Shown piece by piece: positions 44,321 to 53,395 of a stretch of 64,000 nucleotides of DNA. The notes beneath the pieces were generated by a model. That model was not told the DNA's origin and ran no database searches. It saw only the letters and a list, made by a program, of their open reading frames with translations. How positions within the stretch are numbered: position 1 is the first letter of the stretch; each line of letters starts with the position of its first letter. A program made the translations under genes and the position numbers. Source of the DNA: Balneola sp. (GTDB lineage: Bacteria > Bacteroidota > Rhodothermia > Balneolales > Balneolaceae); NCBI GenBank assembly GCA_028284195.1, contig JANQSE010000017.1, forward strand, positions 124,001 through 188,000, read 5' to 3'.

Positions 44321-45303
44321 TAACTATCAATGTAAATGGTTACTGACTGGGGTTGATCCGGAACGAGCCCCAATATTCGAAAAGCAGTATGCGAAAGTTT
44401 CAGCCCCTGGCTTGTTATTCGGTCATTAATACGAACATAAATTCCCTGGCCATTTGCCGGATTCTCGATAAATACAACAGAGCCAATAGAAATATTTGAG
44501 TGGGCCGCTGTTAGTTTGTCGGGGTTATAGAGCTCACCATTTGTAGTGATATCACCTTTATCAGAATCTGTATAAACAGAAACCGGTACGGATCCTAAGT
44601 CCTGTAAATTTGCTTTCTCTAAATAAGGATTATCAAACGATTTTGAAGGAGGAAGCAAAACCGTAATACTTTTTGCCAGCTGGAGATTGTTTATATTTAT
44701 TTCGGGATTTAGAGCTGCAAGCTCTTCGGTTGTCATCTTAAATTTTTCCAAAATTCCTTCCAGATTATCCGAATCTGCCAGTGTGTATAATGCAAACTTT
44801 CCCTGAGGAGATGATTCTTCAGAAAACTCAGAAACTACAGGTGCTACACTTACTGATTTTACTGCTAATTTTTGGCCAATTCTCAAATTGTCGCTGGTAA
44901 GATTGTTCAGGTCTCTGAGTTGCTGAACAGTCATATCATTCTCACGGGCAATCTTATACAAGTTATCTCCACTTTTAACCAGGTAATAGGTATTGGCAGC
45001 TACAGAAGCAGAACTAATAAGCGATGTAGTATCTTCTTTAGCTAAAGATCCATTGGTTTGAAGTGTATCAACAACGGCATAGTAAATCAGCTCCTGCCCG
45101 ATAGATATTTTGTTCCCCGTAATCCCGTTCCATTGCTTAAGTTCAGCAACAGTAACATCCAGGGTTTTGGATATGCTGTAAAAAGTATCTCCCTGTTTAA
45201 CGGTGTATATTTTTTTATCCTGCGCTGCAGCTCCAACAAGCAAAAATAGAGTGATGAATAAAGTAAATACCGCCTTGGTTTTTCGGGTTTTATTTTTGCT
45301 CAT
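44320..45303 (-). CDS. LysM-repeat protein with RlpA-like C-terminal domain
   Basis: The 327-residue protein has a basic N-terminus with a signal peptide (VFTLFITLFLLVGAAAQ). Three LysM repeats follow, starting YTVKQGDTFYSISKT, YLVKSGDNLYKIARE and the weaker LYTLADSDNLEGILEK. The C-terminal ~85 residues match the RlpA-like double-psi barrel (TAAHSNISIGSVVFIEN, then VRINDRI). LysM domains bind peptidoglycan, and RlpA-type domains can be lytic transglycosylases on denuded glycan; the catalytic Asp is plausible in VRINDRI. It is coupled to the CPBP protease gene and 2 bases from the TPR gene. Confidence 0.88.
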   Translation of the reverse strand: MSKNKTRKTKAVFTLFITLFLLVGAAAQDKKIYTVKQGDTFYSISKTLDVTVAELKQWNGITGNKISIGQELIYYAVVDTLQTNGSLAKEDTTSLISSASVAANTYYLVKSGDNLYKIARENDMTVQQLRDLNNLTSDNLRIGQKLAVKSVSVAPVVSEFSEESSPQGKFALYTLADSDNLEGILEKFKMTTEELAALNPEININNLQLAKSITVLLPPSKSFDNPYLEKANLQDLGSVPVSVYTDSDKGDITTNGELYNPDKLTAAHSNISIGSVVFIENPANGQGIYVRINDRITSQGLKLSHTAFRILGLVPDQPQSVTIYIDS

Positions 45304-45305
45304 TA

Positions 45306-45632
45306 CTAATCCTCTAATTCTATTTCTAAGTTAATCAAAGCACCTTGCAATTCCGATTTTGAATGGTGGTCCTGGTTTTGTTCTGCAACACTTATCCCTG
45401 CCTTATAGGTATCAAAAGCTAAATTGTTCTCACCTAGTTCTTCATATAATTTACCAAGATGATAATACACGCCAACATACTCCGGGTCATTGGCTGCAAT
45501 GTTTTTAAACAACGGTAATGCACTTTTTTGTTCACCAATTTTCAGTAGCTCCAACGCCAGTGCAAATTTCGAGAAAGAATCATCCGGATTTTTTTTTATC
45601 TGACGAGCCAGTTTTGAAATATTTGTACTCAA
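45306..45632 (-). CDS. Small TPR-repeat protein
   Basis: The 108-residue soluble protein contains about two and a half tetratricopeptide repeats: DSFSKFALALELLKIGEQKSA, PEYVGVYYHLGKLYEELGEN, and LAFDTYKAGISVAEQ. Such modules bind other proteins. Its close packing between aroC and the LysM gene (2 bases on each side) indicates an operon. The partner is unknown. Confidence 0.85.
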   Translation of the reverse strand: MSTNISKLARQIKKNPDDSFSKFALALELLKIGEQKSALPLFKNIAANDPEYVGVYYHLGKLYEELGENNLAFDTYKAGISVAEQNQDHHSKSELQGALINLEIELED

Positions 45633-45634
45633 AA

Positions 45635-46813
45635 TTAACCCGTTTTAAACCGCTCCTCGATTTCGGCGATAGAATCGCCTCCAAATTTCTCCAGAAATGC
45701 ATTTGCAATTACCGGAGCCACAACACTTTCTGCTACCACAACTGCCCTTGGCAATGCACACACATCCGACCGTTCATACCGGGTTTCTGTTTGCTCCAGC
45801 GTATTCATGTCCACCGTGCCTAATGGTTTCAACATGGTGGGAATAGGTTTCATTGCCCCTCGAATAATAATCGGCATTCCATTACTCATTCCCCCTTCAA
45901 TACCACCGTAATGATTTGTTTTACGCCCAAAACCGGATCCATCGTGAGTGATTTCATCGTGCACATTTTGGCCGTCTCTTTTAGTGGCTTCAAAACCAAG
46001 ACCGATTTCAACACCTTTCATCGCCTGGGTTCCCATGATAGCCTGAGCAATTTTTCCATCTAGTTTCTGGTCCCAATGTGTAAAACTGCCTAACCCTACA
46101 GGTACTCCGGTAACGATAATCTCGTAAATACCGCCTAGCGAAGATCCGGTTTTTCGTTGAATTTTTATTTCCTCTCTCATTTTTTCAGAAAGCTCGGCAT
46201 CCAAACACCGAACATCCGATTTATCTGCGGTCTTGAAAATTTTCTCGGCTCCGTTTTCATAAAGAGAATCTGTTTTTTCTCGAATCTCATCCCAATTCGC
46301 ATAACCTACATTCCCTATCTGGATAACGTGGCCACCAATTTCAATACCAAAATGTTTTAAAAACTTTCTGGCTATACCACAGCAGGCAACCCGCATTGCT
46401 GTTTCTCTCGCACTGGATCGTTCAATCACCGGACGAATATCATCGAACCGGTATTTTTGTGCGCCAACAAGGTCGGCATGGCCCGGGCGCGGAAGTGTGA
46501 TTTTTTCAATTCCTCCGGCTTCGGTTTCTTTGTTCATTACTACCGGCCAGCCTGCTTCATCTTTTTGAAAAGCCCGGTTTTCCATCGTTAAGGAAATTGG
46601 CCCCCCCATGGTTTTTCCAAAACGGACACCAGAGGTGATTATGGCATGGTCTTTTTCGAACGCCATACGCCCACCGCGTCCATAACCTTGCTGCCTGCGG
46701 GCAAGATGCAATGCCAGTTCATCTTCTTTTAAAGGCAGCCCAGCAGGTATACCTTCAACAATACCTGTTAATGCAGGGCCATGTGATTCTCCGGCTGTTA
46801 AGTATCTTATCAT
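45635..46813 (-). CDS. aroC: Chorismate synthase
   Basis: The 392-residue protein carries the family signatures GESHGPALTGIVEGIPAG near the N-terminus, then RPGHADLVGAQKY, the RSSARETAMRVACG-type segment (here RVACCGIARK), and the late SDVCALPRAVVVAE. It converts 5-enolpyruvylshikimate-3-phosphate to chorismate with reduced FMN, the last common step to aromatic amino acids. It is in line with the TPR, LysM and CPBP genes downstream; the channel gene is 1 base upstream. Confidence 0.97.
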   Translation of the reverse strand: MIRYLTAGESHGPALTGIVEGIPAGLPLKEDELALHLARRQQGYGRGGRMAFEKDHAIITSGVRFGKTMGGPISLTMENRAFQKDEAGWPVVMNKETEAGGIEKITLPRPGHADLVGAQKYRFDDIRPVIERSSARETAMRVACCGIARKFLKHFGIEIGGHVIQIGNVGYANWDEIREKTDSLYENGAEKIFKTADKSDVRCLDAELSEKMREEIKIQRKTGSSLGGIYEIIVTGVPVGLGSFTHWDQKLDGKIAQAIMGTQAMKGVEIGLGFEATKRDGQNVHDEITHDGSGFGRKTNHYGGIEGGMSNGMPIIIRGAMKPIPTMLKPLGTVDMNTLEQTETRYERSDVCALPRAVVVAESVVAPVIANAFLEKFGGDSIAEIEERFKTG

Positions 46814-46814
46814 T

Positions 46815-47876
46815 CTATGAATTTACAGAATTCCGGGTACGTTCAGAAAGTGAGCGTTCGTCGTTACAAACTTCGCTTCTGAATTTTTCGATTTGATTTG
46901 AGTCTCCGAGCAAAATTAAGGAATCTCCCACATTAATTTGTGTAGAACTGCCAGGGTTAAAGTTTAATGCTCCAGATTTAGGGAGAATCGCTATAATGAG
47001 TACTCCGTATTGGCTTCTTAAATTGATTTCGGCGAGTGTTTTGCCATCTAAAACGGATCCTTCAGCAATAAGTGTTTCATCAAAAGTATGATCCTGCATC
47101 ATGTTTTTAGTTAATGAATCTACGAATTCATCAACATGAGGCCGAAGAATTACGTTAGCCATTCGGTCTGCCCCGATTTCGTATGGAGAAATCACCTTAT
47201 CAGCTCCGGCACGAAGCACTCTATTGCGATTTGTGTGCTCATTTGTGCGAACCAGGATAAACAAATCCGGGTTTAAATCTCGTGCAAGTAACGTAGCAAA
47301 TACATTGTCCTGATCGTTTGAAAGAGTACAGATCATGGACTTAGCTTTTTTGACACCAGCTTTGATCAACGTGTCTTCGTCTTCTGCATCTCCTTCTACA
47401 TACGCTAAATTATGTTCTTTTAGCCTTTCAATGCTTTGCGCTTTGTTTTCAACAATTACCAGAGGCAGCCCGGCTTCTTTCAACACCTCAGCAATACGAT
47501 GGCCAATACGGCCATATCCACATATTATGTAATGATTTTCCATTTTTTCTAAACGTTTTTGCATTGCTCTTTTATAAAATAGTTCGCCTTCAAAAAGTAA
47601 TTGGGTTGTTTGAGAGGCAATGTAGGATATAACCCCTATTCCAATTACAAAAATCATCATGGTAAAAACTCTACCCTCATTCGACAACGTATGTAACTCA
47701 GTAAAGCCAATAGTAGAAATGGTAATGAAAGTCATATACAAACCTTCAAACCAGGTCATTCCTTCAATAAAATGATATCCTGTTGACCCAAAGGTGAAGA
47801 TTACCATCATTATAAAGGTAGCAACAGAAATGTTTTTGAATCCCGGGTTTTCAAAAAGAGCTTTAAGTGAGGTCAT
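46815..47876 (-). CDS. Two-TM potassium-channel-like protein with RCK (TrkA-N/TrkA-C) domains
   Basis: The 353-residue protein has two membrane helices around a pore loop at residues ~50-60, reading ISTIGFTE. A cytoplasmic RCK_N domain (IICGYGRIGHRIAEVL, a Rossmann glycine motif; then VEGDAEDEDTL) and a TrkA_C domain (GKTLAEINLRSQYGVLIIA) follow. This is MthK/Kch-like architecture: a ligand-gated ion channel. The selectivity filter TIGFTE departs from TVGYGD; related bacterial proteins often have VGFGE-type filters. The start overlaps the porQ stop by 4 bases. Confidence 0.9.
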   Translation of the reverse strand: MTSLKALFENPGFKNISVATFIMMVIFTFGSTGYHFIEGMTWFEGLYMTFITISTIGFTELHTLSNEGRVFTMMIFVIGIGVISYIASQTTQLLFEGELFYKRAMQKRLEKMENHYIICGYGRIGHRIAEVLKEAGLPLVIVENKAQSIERLKEHNLAYVEGDAEDEDTLIKAGVKKAKSMICTLSNDQDNVFATLLARDLNPDLFILVRTNEHTNRNRVLRAGADKVISPYEIGADRMANVILRPHVDEFVDSLTKNMMQDHTFDETLIAEGSVLDGKTLAEINLRSQYGVLIIAILPKSGALNFNPGSSTQINVGDSLILLGDSNQIEKFRSEVCNDERSLSERTRNSVNS

Positions 47877-48868
47877 TTTTGAAGCGTTGTTTTAATACTA
47901 AGCTGAACCACTGCCCCGGTTTCGCTGTACGAATTTCTGCTTATATCGATGATGAAATTTCTAACATGAAAACCAACACCAAAACCAACCCCGGCGAAAT
48001 CAAAATTTTCTTTAGTCTTGTTTAGTTCATGCAAGTACCGGTTATATCCCATTCGAAAACGGAAGTTTTCACTCAAATCAAACATACCCCCAAGAATTAT
48101 ATGACGAAATGCATTATCAAAAAAATCGGGTTTTCCGGACTCTCCTACAATCTTCATATCCCAGTTATTCAATCTTCTTAATGTAATACTAACTTCAGCA
48201 GGAAAACCTGCAGGCTTTTTGGTGATACCTACTGATACATCAAGAGGCATAGGTTCCCGGATGCCATTATATGTGGAAAGCTGTGTGCCAAGATGCCGAA
48301 TAGCTGCTCCAAAACTAAAATGCCGTTCTGTGTTCTTGTAATAAACCCCCCCTGATATAGCTACTGCACTGGATTTATATTGCTCGTATGACGAATAGAC
48401 TAAATCTATCCCAACCCCTCCATTCCAGCCTTTTATAAGCTTTGCAGCATACACACCGGAAATAGCAATATCAGTGGCATTAAAATCTCCAAGTTCATTT
48501 CCACGTTCATCAATAGTTTCAAAATCGCCATATCCCACAAACCGTATTCCTATTCCCGCATAGTTATTCTCATTCAGCTTAACAGCACCATTTGTAAAGC
48601 CCATCTTTGAATCCACTAATTGATTCACGAATGTAGCAGAAACGCTTCCCGTTTCTGCACCAAAAAGGTATGCGGGGTTTATATGAAATCCGGCATAATC
48701 GCCACTATACAAACCGGTATGATTTCCACCTAATGCAGATGCACTTGCAGTAGGGGTAACATCCAGAAACCGGAAAATTGTATTAGTATCTGATTGAGCA
48801 AAAACAGTTCCCGGCAATGCACTTAAACTAACAACAAGTAGTAAAATTTTTAAATCTTCAGATTTCAA
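47873..48868 (-). CDS. porQ: Type IX secretion system protein PorQ
   Basis: The 331-residue protein has a signal peptide (LLLVVSLSALPGTVFAQ). The mature protein opens FRFLDVTPTASASALGGNH, the typical PorQ start, and continues as alternating beta strands ending FIIDISRNSYSETGAVVQLSI, consistent with a PorV/PorP-like outer-membrane barrel. In type IX secretion PorQ helps PorU/PorZ process cargo at the surface. It is the second type IX-linked gene in the window after porX. Confidence 0.88.
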   Translation of the reverse strand: MKSEDLKILLLVVSLSALPGTVFAQSDTNTIFRFLDVTPTASASALGGNHTGLYSGDYAGFHINPAYLFGAETGSVSATFVNQLVDSKMGFTNGAVKLNENNYAGIGIRFVGYGDFETIDERGNELGDFNATDIAISGVYAAKLIKGWNGGVGIDLVYSSYEQYKSSAVAISGGVYYKNTERHFSFGAAIRHLGTQLSTYNGIREPMPLDVSVGITKKPAGFPAEVSITLRRLNNWDMKIVGESGKPDFFDNAFRHIILGGMFDLSENFRFRMGYNRYLHELNKTKENFDFAGVGFGVGFHVRNFIIDISRNSYSETGAVVQLSIKTTLQK

Positions 48869-48961
48869 AATGACAATTAGCTGAAATGTTTTGTAATATA
48901 ATCAATAGAATGTGCAAAGCCCCAAAATGGTTAAGAAAATGATTACATATTTAATCACTAA

Positions 48962-49699
48962 ATGAACGCTCTTAAGCAATTAGGTCAATATACCCTGCTG
49001 CTGTATCAGGCTTTACGTTCAGTAACTGAATTTAGTACCTATCGGCAAAACCTGTTTAGTGAATTTGTTAAGATTGGCTATCAATCTATTCCAATCATTA
49101 TGCTGGTGGGGATTTTTACCGGAGCCGTTTTAACGCTGCAAACTGCCTATCAACTGGATACCGATTTATACCCTGCATATATAGTAGGTTCTATTGTAGC
49201 GCAATCGATTATCATTGAGCTTGCCGCTGTGATTAGCGGTTTAGTACTGGCAGGAAAAGTTGGGGCGAGAATTTCTACCGAACTAGGTACCATGCGTGTT
49301 AGTGAACAAATTGATGCTTTGGAATCAATGGGATTCAATTCTGTGGCATTTCTGGTTATCCCGCGCATTTTTGCTGGCATACTAATGTTTCCCGTTCTTT
49401 ACATAATTGCTTCCACACTTGGAATTATTGGGGGGCTGGTTGCCGGAGCAGCTGATGGCATTTTGCCGGCTGCTGAGTTTATGAAGGGTGGGCGCCTGTT
49501 TTTTTTTCCTGAGGATGTCGTTTTCGGAATGTTAAAATCGTTCGTTTTTGGTTTTGTAATTACTTCCATCTCATGTTTCAAAGGGTACTATGCTTTTGGC
49601 GGAGCCGAAGGTGTCGGGAATGCAACTACACAGGCAACGGTTCTTAGCTGTATCTATATTTTGCTGGCAGACTTTGTGCTGGCAGCAATACTACTTTAG
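48962..49699 (+). CDS. mlaE: MlaE-type ABC permease
   Basis: The 245-residue polytopic membrane protein has the Mla permease signature: PIIMLVGIFTGAVLTLQTAYQL, then VISGLVLAGKVGARISTELG, followed by MRVSEQIDALESMG and VIPRI. It is the membrane domain of a lipid transporter moving phospholipid between the inner membrane and the periplasmic MlaD ring. The ATPase gene starts 2 bases downstream. Confidence 0.95.
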   Translation: MNALKQLGQYTLLLYQALRSVTEFSTYRQNLFSEFVKIGYQSIPIIMLVGIFTGAVLTLQTAYQLDTDLYPAYIVGSIVAQSIIIELAAVISGLVLAGKVGARISTELGTMRVSEQIDALESMGFNSVAFLVIPRIFAGILMFPVLYIIASTLGIIGGLVAGAADGILPAAEFMKGGRLFFFPEDVVFGMLKSFVFGFVITSISCFKGYYAFGGAEGVGNATTQATVLSCIYILLADFVLAAILL

Positions 49700-49701
49700 T
49701 T

Positions 49702-50442
49702 ATGATAGAGATAAATAACCTTACGAAAAGCTTTGGAGACAATCTTATTTGGAGAGATGTTAGTTTTACTATTCAGGACGGAGAAACTCTGGCTGTAATT
49801 GGAAAATCGGGATGTGGAAAATCTGTTTTGCTTAAACATTTAAATGCTCTTTTATACCCAGATTCTGGTGAAGTTGTTATTGACGGACAATGTGTTTTTG
49901 ACCTTGATTACTCTGAGTTAAGAATTATGCGGCAACGATTTGGAATACTCTTTCAGGGTGGGGCATTATTCGATTCTATCAACACTTTTGAAAATATTGC
50001 CTTCCCCCTCCGGTACTTCACAAATAAAAACGAATCAGATATAAAAAAGGAAGTCGAAAAAGCTCTTGAAATGGTAAATCTTAAAGATGCAGGAAAAAAA
50101 CCTACATCTGCACTTTCAGGGGGAATGAGAAAACGTGTTGGTTTAGCAAGAGCAATTATTTTGAAGCCAGATTACTTACTTTATGATGAACCAACATCCG
50201 GACTGGACCCTCAAACTTCGGATGAAATCAACGAATTAATTGTTTATATGGCAGACAGCCTGGATATAACCTCTATTGTAATTACCCATGACATGCACAG
50301 CGTGTTGTCTATTGCTGAAAAAGTAGCTTTCTTAGATGATCAAAAACTAAGCTGGTTTGGAGATATCGAAGAAATGAAAAAAAGTGAACATCCCCCATTG
50401 GTTGAATTTATAACAGCCAGTGAATATAAAATTAAGGCGTAG
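49702..50442 (+). CDS. mlaF: MlaF-type ABC ATPase
   Basis: The 246-residue protein has Walker A IGKSGCGKSVLLKHL, Q loop in GILFQGGALFDS (the GGALFDS form is typical of MlaF), signature LSGGMRKRVGLARA, Walker B YLLYDEPTSGLDP and switch His in VITHDMH. It powers the lipid transporter formed with MlaE and MlaD; the three genes are spaced by 2 bases each. Confidence 0.96.
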   Translation: MIEINNLTKSFGDNLIWRDVSFTIQDGETLAVIGKSGCGKSVLLKHLNALLYPDSGEVVIDGQCVFDLDYSELRIMRQRFGILFQGGALFDSINTFENIAFPLRYFTNKNESDIKKEVEKALEMVNLKDAGKKPTSALSGGMRKRVGLARAIILKPDYLLYDEPTSGLDPQTSDEINELIVYMADSLDITSIVITHDMHSVLSIAEKVAFLDDQKLSWFGDIEEMKKSEHPPLVEFITASEYKIKA

Positions 50443-50444
50443 AT

Positions 50445-51392
50445 TTGAATTCTGAAAAATTTAGTACCAGCAACGAACTCAAAATCGGGCTTACCATACT
50501 CGTAGCCATTGCTATCGCTTTTGTGGGGTTCCGAATTATGAGAGACCAACCACTTTTTAGGCAAGCCAAGTTTTTATATGTAAAATTTGACAGGGTTGAC
50601 GGGTTACTTCCGGGAAATGTGGTTCATATAAAAGGCTTTAAAGTAGGATCGGTAAAAGAACTGCAATACCTTTTTAAAGAAGACAGTACTTTAGTTACTC
50701 TTAGCATAACTGCTGATTTTAACGTTCCAAAAGGTTCAAAAGCAATACTGAAAGAACCCGGCCCACTTGGTGCAGTTACCATAGAAATTATCCAATCCAC
50801 AAACAGTGAATATATTGAGTGGGGCGCAAGTATTGATGGAGAAATAGATAGCGGGATCTTTGGAACATTTGCCGATAAAGGGGAAGAACTTGCTGATAAA
50901 CTAACAAAATCGTTGAAAGATTTAAATAGCCTTTTGGTAAAAGTCGATTCCTCTTTGTACTCAAAAAATAAAGATCCAATAAATAGCACACTTACCAGCT
51001 TTGAGAAAATAGGCAGAGATGCCCGGCAGCTTCTTGAAAAACGTAAAGCTGATATTGACTCTATGATTGTGAGCATGAGCAACATCACCCAAAACTTTGA
51101 TGATTTGACCGAAGAAAACAAAGCCGAAATTGATTCTATGCTTACCAATTTGAGCATAGCAAGTGCAGAACTTGAAGTGCTCAGTAAAAATCTTAATAAA
51201 ACCACTACATCATTCAACCAAGTCTTAGACAAAATAAACAGCAAAGAAGGCTCTCTTGGAAAAATGGTTTACGATGAGTCTTTATATAATAATCTTGACA
51301 GCCTTTCATTCAATCTTAACGAGCTGATAAAGAACATTCAAAAAGACCCAAAAAAATATCTCAAGCATATGAGATTAATTGAAGTCTTTTAA
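50445..51392 (+). CDS. mlaD: MlaD-type MCE domain protein
   Basis: The 315-residue protein starts with TTG 50445 right after the mlaF stop; the next ATG would cut the single N-terminal membrane anchor (LKIGLTILVAIAIAFVGFRIM). The MCE domain follows (about 35-110: VDGLLPGNVVHIKGFKVGSV), then a long helical region with repeats of DSM and SNLSIAS-like stretches (about 170-285), longer than E. coli MlaD. MCE proteins form hexameric rings that carry lipids across the periplasm. Confidence 0.92.
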   Translation: MNSEKFSTSNELKIGLTILVAIAIAFVGFRIMRDQPLFRQAKFLYVKFDRVDGLLPGNVVHIKGFKVGSVKELQYLFKEDSTLVTLSITADFNVPKGSKAILKEPGPLGAVTIEIIQSTNSEYIEWGASIDGEIDSGIFGTFADKGEELADKLTKSLKDLNSLLVKVDSSLYSKNKDPINSTLTSFEKIGRDARQLLEKRKADIDSMIVSMSNITQNFDDLTEENKAEIDSMLTNLSIASAELEVLSKNLNKTTTSFNQVLDKINSKEGSLGKMVYDESLYNNLDSLSFNLNELIKNIQKDPKKYLKHMRLIEVF

Positions 51393-51436
51393 CGAACCAG
51401 GCTACACTCAGGCTTTTAATTCCTTCGTTATTGCGT

Positions 51437-51444
51437 TATATTTG
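51437..51444 (+). promoter_or_regulatory. Putative -7 promoter box before the PpiD-like gene
   Basis: TATATTTG fits TAnnTTTG and lies 80 bases before the start codon of the PpiD-like gene, within a 131-base gap after mlaD. No -33 box with good spacing was found. Confidence 0.4.
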
Positions 51445-51523
51445 CAAGCTATTTTTTGATGCTTAAAGCATCTTTCATAGTCAATCAAGAATTTTTAAAG
51501 AACTGTTTTAGAGGATACCTGCT

Positions 51524-53299
51524 ATGGGTTTAATGGAAAGGCTTAGAAATGGTACCAAGTATATTGTAATCATACTTATTGTTTCGTTTGGTTTAATTTG
51601 GGTACTTGCCGATGTGGATTTTTTTGGAGCAATGAATGCCGGGCCTAACAAATTAGGCAAAGTAAACGGTGATGACATCACCCTTGAAGAATACAACCAA
51701 AGAGTTCAATACTATAACAATTTGTATGTACAGCAAACCGGAAGTAGTATGACTCCCGAAATTTCTGCTTTGTACGAACAACAAGTTTGGGATGAACTGG
51801 TAAATTCCCGCTTGATTGAGCAAAAAATGGATGCACTAGGAATTACAGTTACTGACAGCGAGTTACTTGATATGGTTTATGGAGACAATCCCGATCCTAT
51901 CATTGTGCAGAACTTCAGCCGCCAGGATGGTACTATTGATCGTGCAAGCATCGACCAGATGTTAACCAATCCCGATTTTTCTCAACAAGCTATAGCTCTT
52001 GATCTTCAGCTTCGCCAAAAAAGAAGACAGGAAAAACTAACGAATTTTATCGCTGCGGGTGTACAAGTTACCGATGAGCAAATTGAAGCCGAGTATTTTA
52101 AACAAAATTCATTCGCTGATATTGCTTTCGTTCGCCTTCCTTTCGGTGAAATAAGCAACGATGAAGTTACCATTACCGACAAAGACTTAAGGAATTATTA
52201 CAACAGTAATAAAGAGCAATACAAAGTAGAAGAGAATTACAGAGCTAGAATTGTATCATTCAGCTTTTTGCCAACAGCAGAAGATACCGCCGAAATTTTC
52301 GAAGAAGTACGGGAATTAAAGCCAGATTTCGCTGCAGAAACAGAAGATTCTCTATTTCTTCTTCGGCAGCAATCGTCAACACCATACTCTGCAGCTTTTG
52401 TTAACAAAGAGGATGTTCGTGAAGAATATAAAGCCGTTCTTGATTTAAATACCGGGGAAATCACAAATCCATTTTTGAACGGCAGCCAGGTTAGTATGAT
52501 TAAAAAACTAGACGAAAAAGGTGATGAAATTAAGTTTGTGGTATTTTCAAGATTGATCGAGGCTCTGCCAGCCACCATCAGAGATGCTGACGAAGCCGCT
52601 CGCGACTTTCAATTATTTGCTGATGAAGAAACCGATTTCGAAACCGAAGCTGAACGAGCCGGAAAAACAATGGATGAAATTTTTGCCACAAAAGGCAATT
52701 CATTTATCTCCGGATTAGGAAACAGCCAGCAAGTACTTTCTTTCCTCGAAAAAGCAGATGAAGGTGATATTTCCAGAGTAATTGAGCTGGGAACTGATTT
52801 TGTTGTTGTTCAACTTCTGCAAAAAAACAAAGAAGGATATCGCCCCTTTGACGAGGTACAAACTCAAATCGAAACGCTAGTGCGGCTTGAGAAGAAAAAA
52901 GAACTTACCGCACAAAAAGCAGCTGATATTGTAGCATCCAATACCGATATGGCCGCAATTGCCAATGCTGCCGGTTATGAACTACAAACAACGGAAAGTG
53001 TTGCTGCAAATGCTGTTTTTCTGGATGGTGCAGGAAGAGAACCAAAAGTAATTGGAGCTATTTTTACACTCGAAGAAAACGATATCTCTGGCCCAATACA
53101 AGGAAATGCCGCCGTATATATAATTCAGGTAACCTCCAAACAAACTCCAAACCTGGAAAATTTAACGGATGCCGAAAAAGATCAAATACGTACACAGCTT
53201 GAGGGCGAAATCAATCAAAAATTCGGTGCAATTTGGCTGGAAGAACTCAAAAAAGAGGCCGACATTATAGACAACAGAAATTTGTTAATTCAAAGCTAG
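51524..53299 (+). CDS. ppiD: PpiD-like membrane-anchored peptidyl-prolyl isomerase/chaperone
   Basis: The 591-residue protein has an N-terminal cytoplasmic stub, one membrane helix (YIVIILIVSFGLIWVLADV) and a large periplasmic part. This begins with a SurA_N-type helical chaperone domain (VNGDDITLEEYNQRVQYYNN, then QQVWDELVNSRLIEQKM). Rotamase-like segments come later, around 230-360 and 370-480, but the parvulin motif is poorly kept, so isomerase activity may be lost. This topology is that of PpiD, which assists folding of proteins leaving the Sec translocon. The E. coli form is ~620 residues, a good length match. Confidence 0.85.
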   Translation: MGLMERLRNGTKYIVIILIVSFGLIWVLADVDFFGAMNAGPNKLGKVNGDDITLEEYNQRVQYYNNLYVQQTGSSMTPEISALYEQQVWDELVNSRLIEQKMDALGITVTDSELLDMVYGDNPDPIIVQNFSRQDGTIDRASIDQMLTNPDFSQQAIALDLQLRQKRRQEKLTNFIAAGVQVTDEQIEAEYFKQNSFADIAFVRLPFGEISNDEVTITDKDLRNYYNSNKEQYKVEENYRARIVSFSFLPTAEDTAEIFEEVRELKPDFAAETEDSLFLLRQQSSTPYSAAFVNKEDVREEYKAVLDLNTGEITNPFLNGSQVSMIKKLDEKGDEIKFVVFSRLIEALPATIRDADEAARDFQLFADEETDFETEAERAGKTMDEIFATKGNSFISGLGNSQQVLSFLEKADEGDISRVIELGTDFVVVQLLQKNKEGYRPFDEVQTQIETLVRLEKKKELTAQKAADIVASNTDMAAIANAAGYELQTTESVAANAVFLDGAGREPKVIGAIFTLEENDISGPIQGNAAVYIIQVTSKQTPNLENLTDAEKDQIRTQLEGEINQKFGAIWLEELKKEADIIDNRNLLIQS

Positions 53300-53319
53300 G
53301 TTTCTTCTGCTTAGTTGTT

Positions 53320-53349
53320 AAGGCGAGAAGTTTTCTTCTCGCCTTTTTT
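53320..53349 (+). terminator. Intrinsic terminator after the PpiD-like gene
   Basis: The perfect 11-bp stem AAGGCGAGAAG/CTTCTCGCCTT (arms 53320-53330 and 53335-53345) with a TTTT loop runs straight into six T (53344-53349). It separates the PpiD-like gene from ribD. Confidence 0.9.
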
Positions 53350-53395
53350 GTTTACAGTTTTAATAAATTTTACCTGCCTTACATAACCCCGCCCA

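Noticed and set aside
50624-51244. 206-codon antisense frame over mlaD
   Set aside because: Produced by the repetitive Asp/Ser-rich coding sequence of the MlaD helical region; no independent support.
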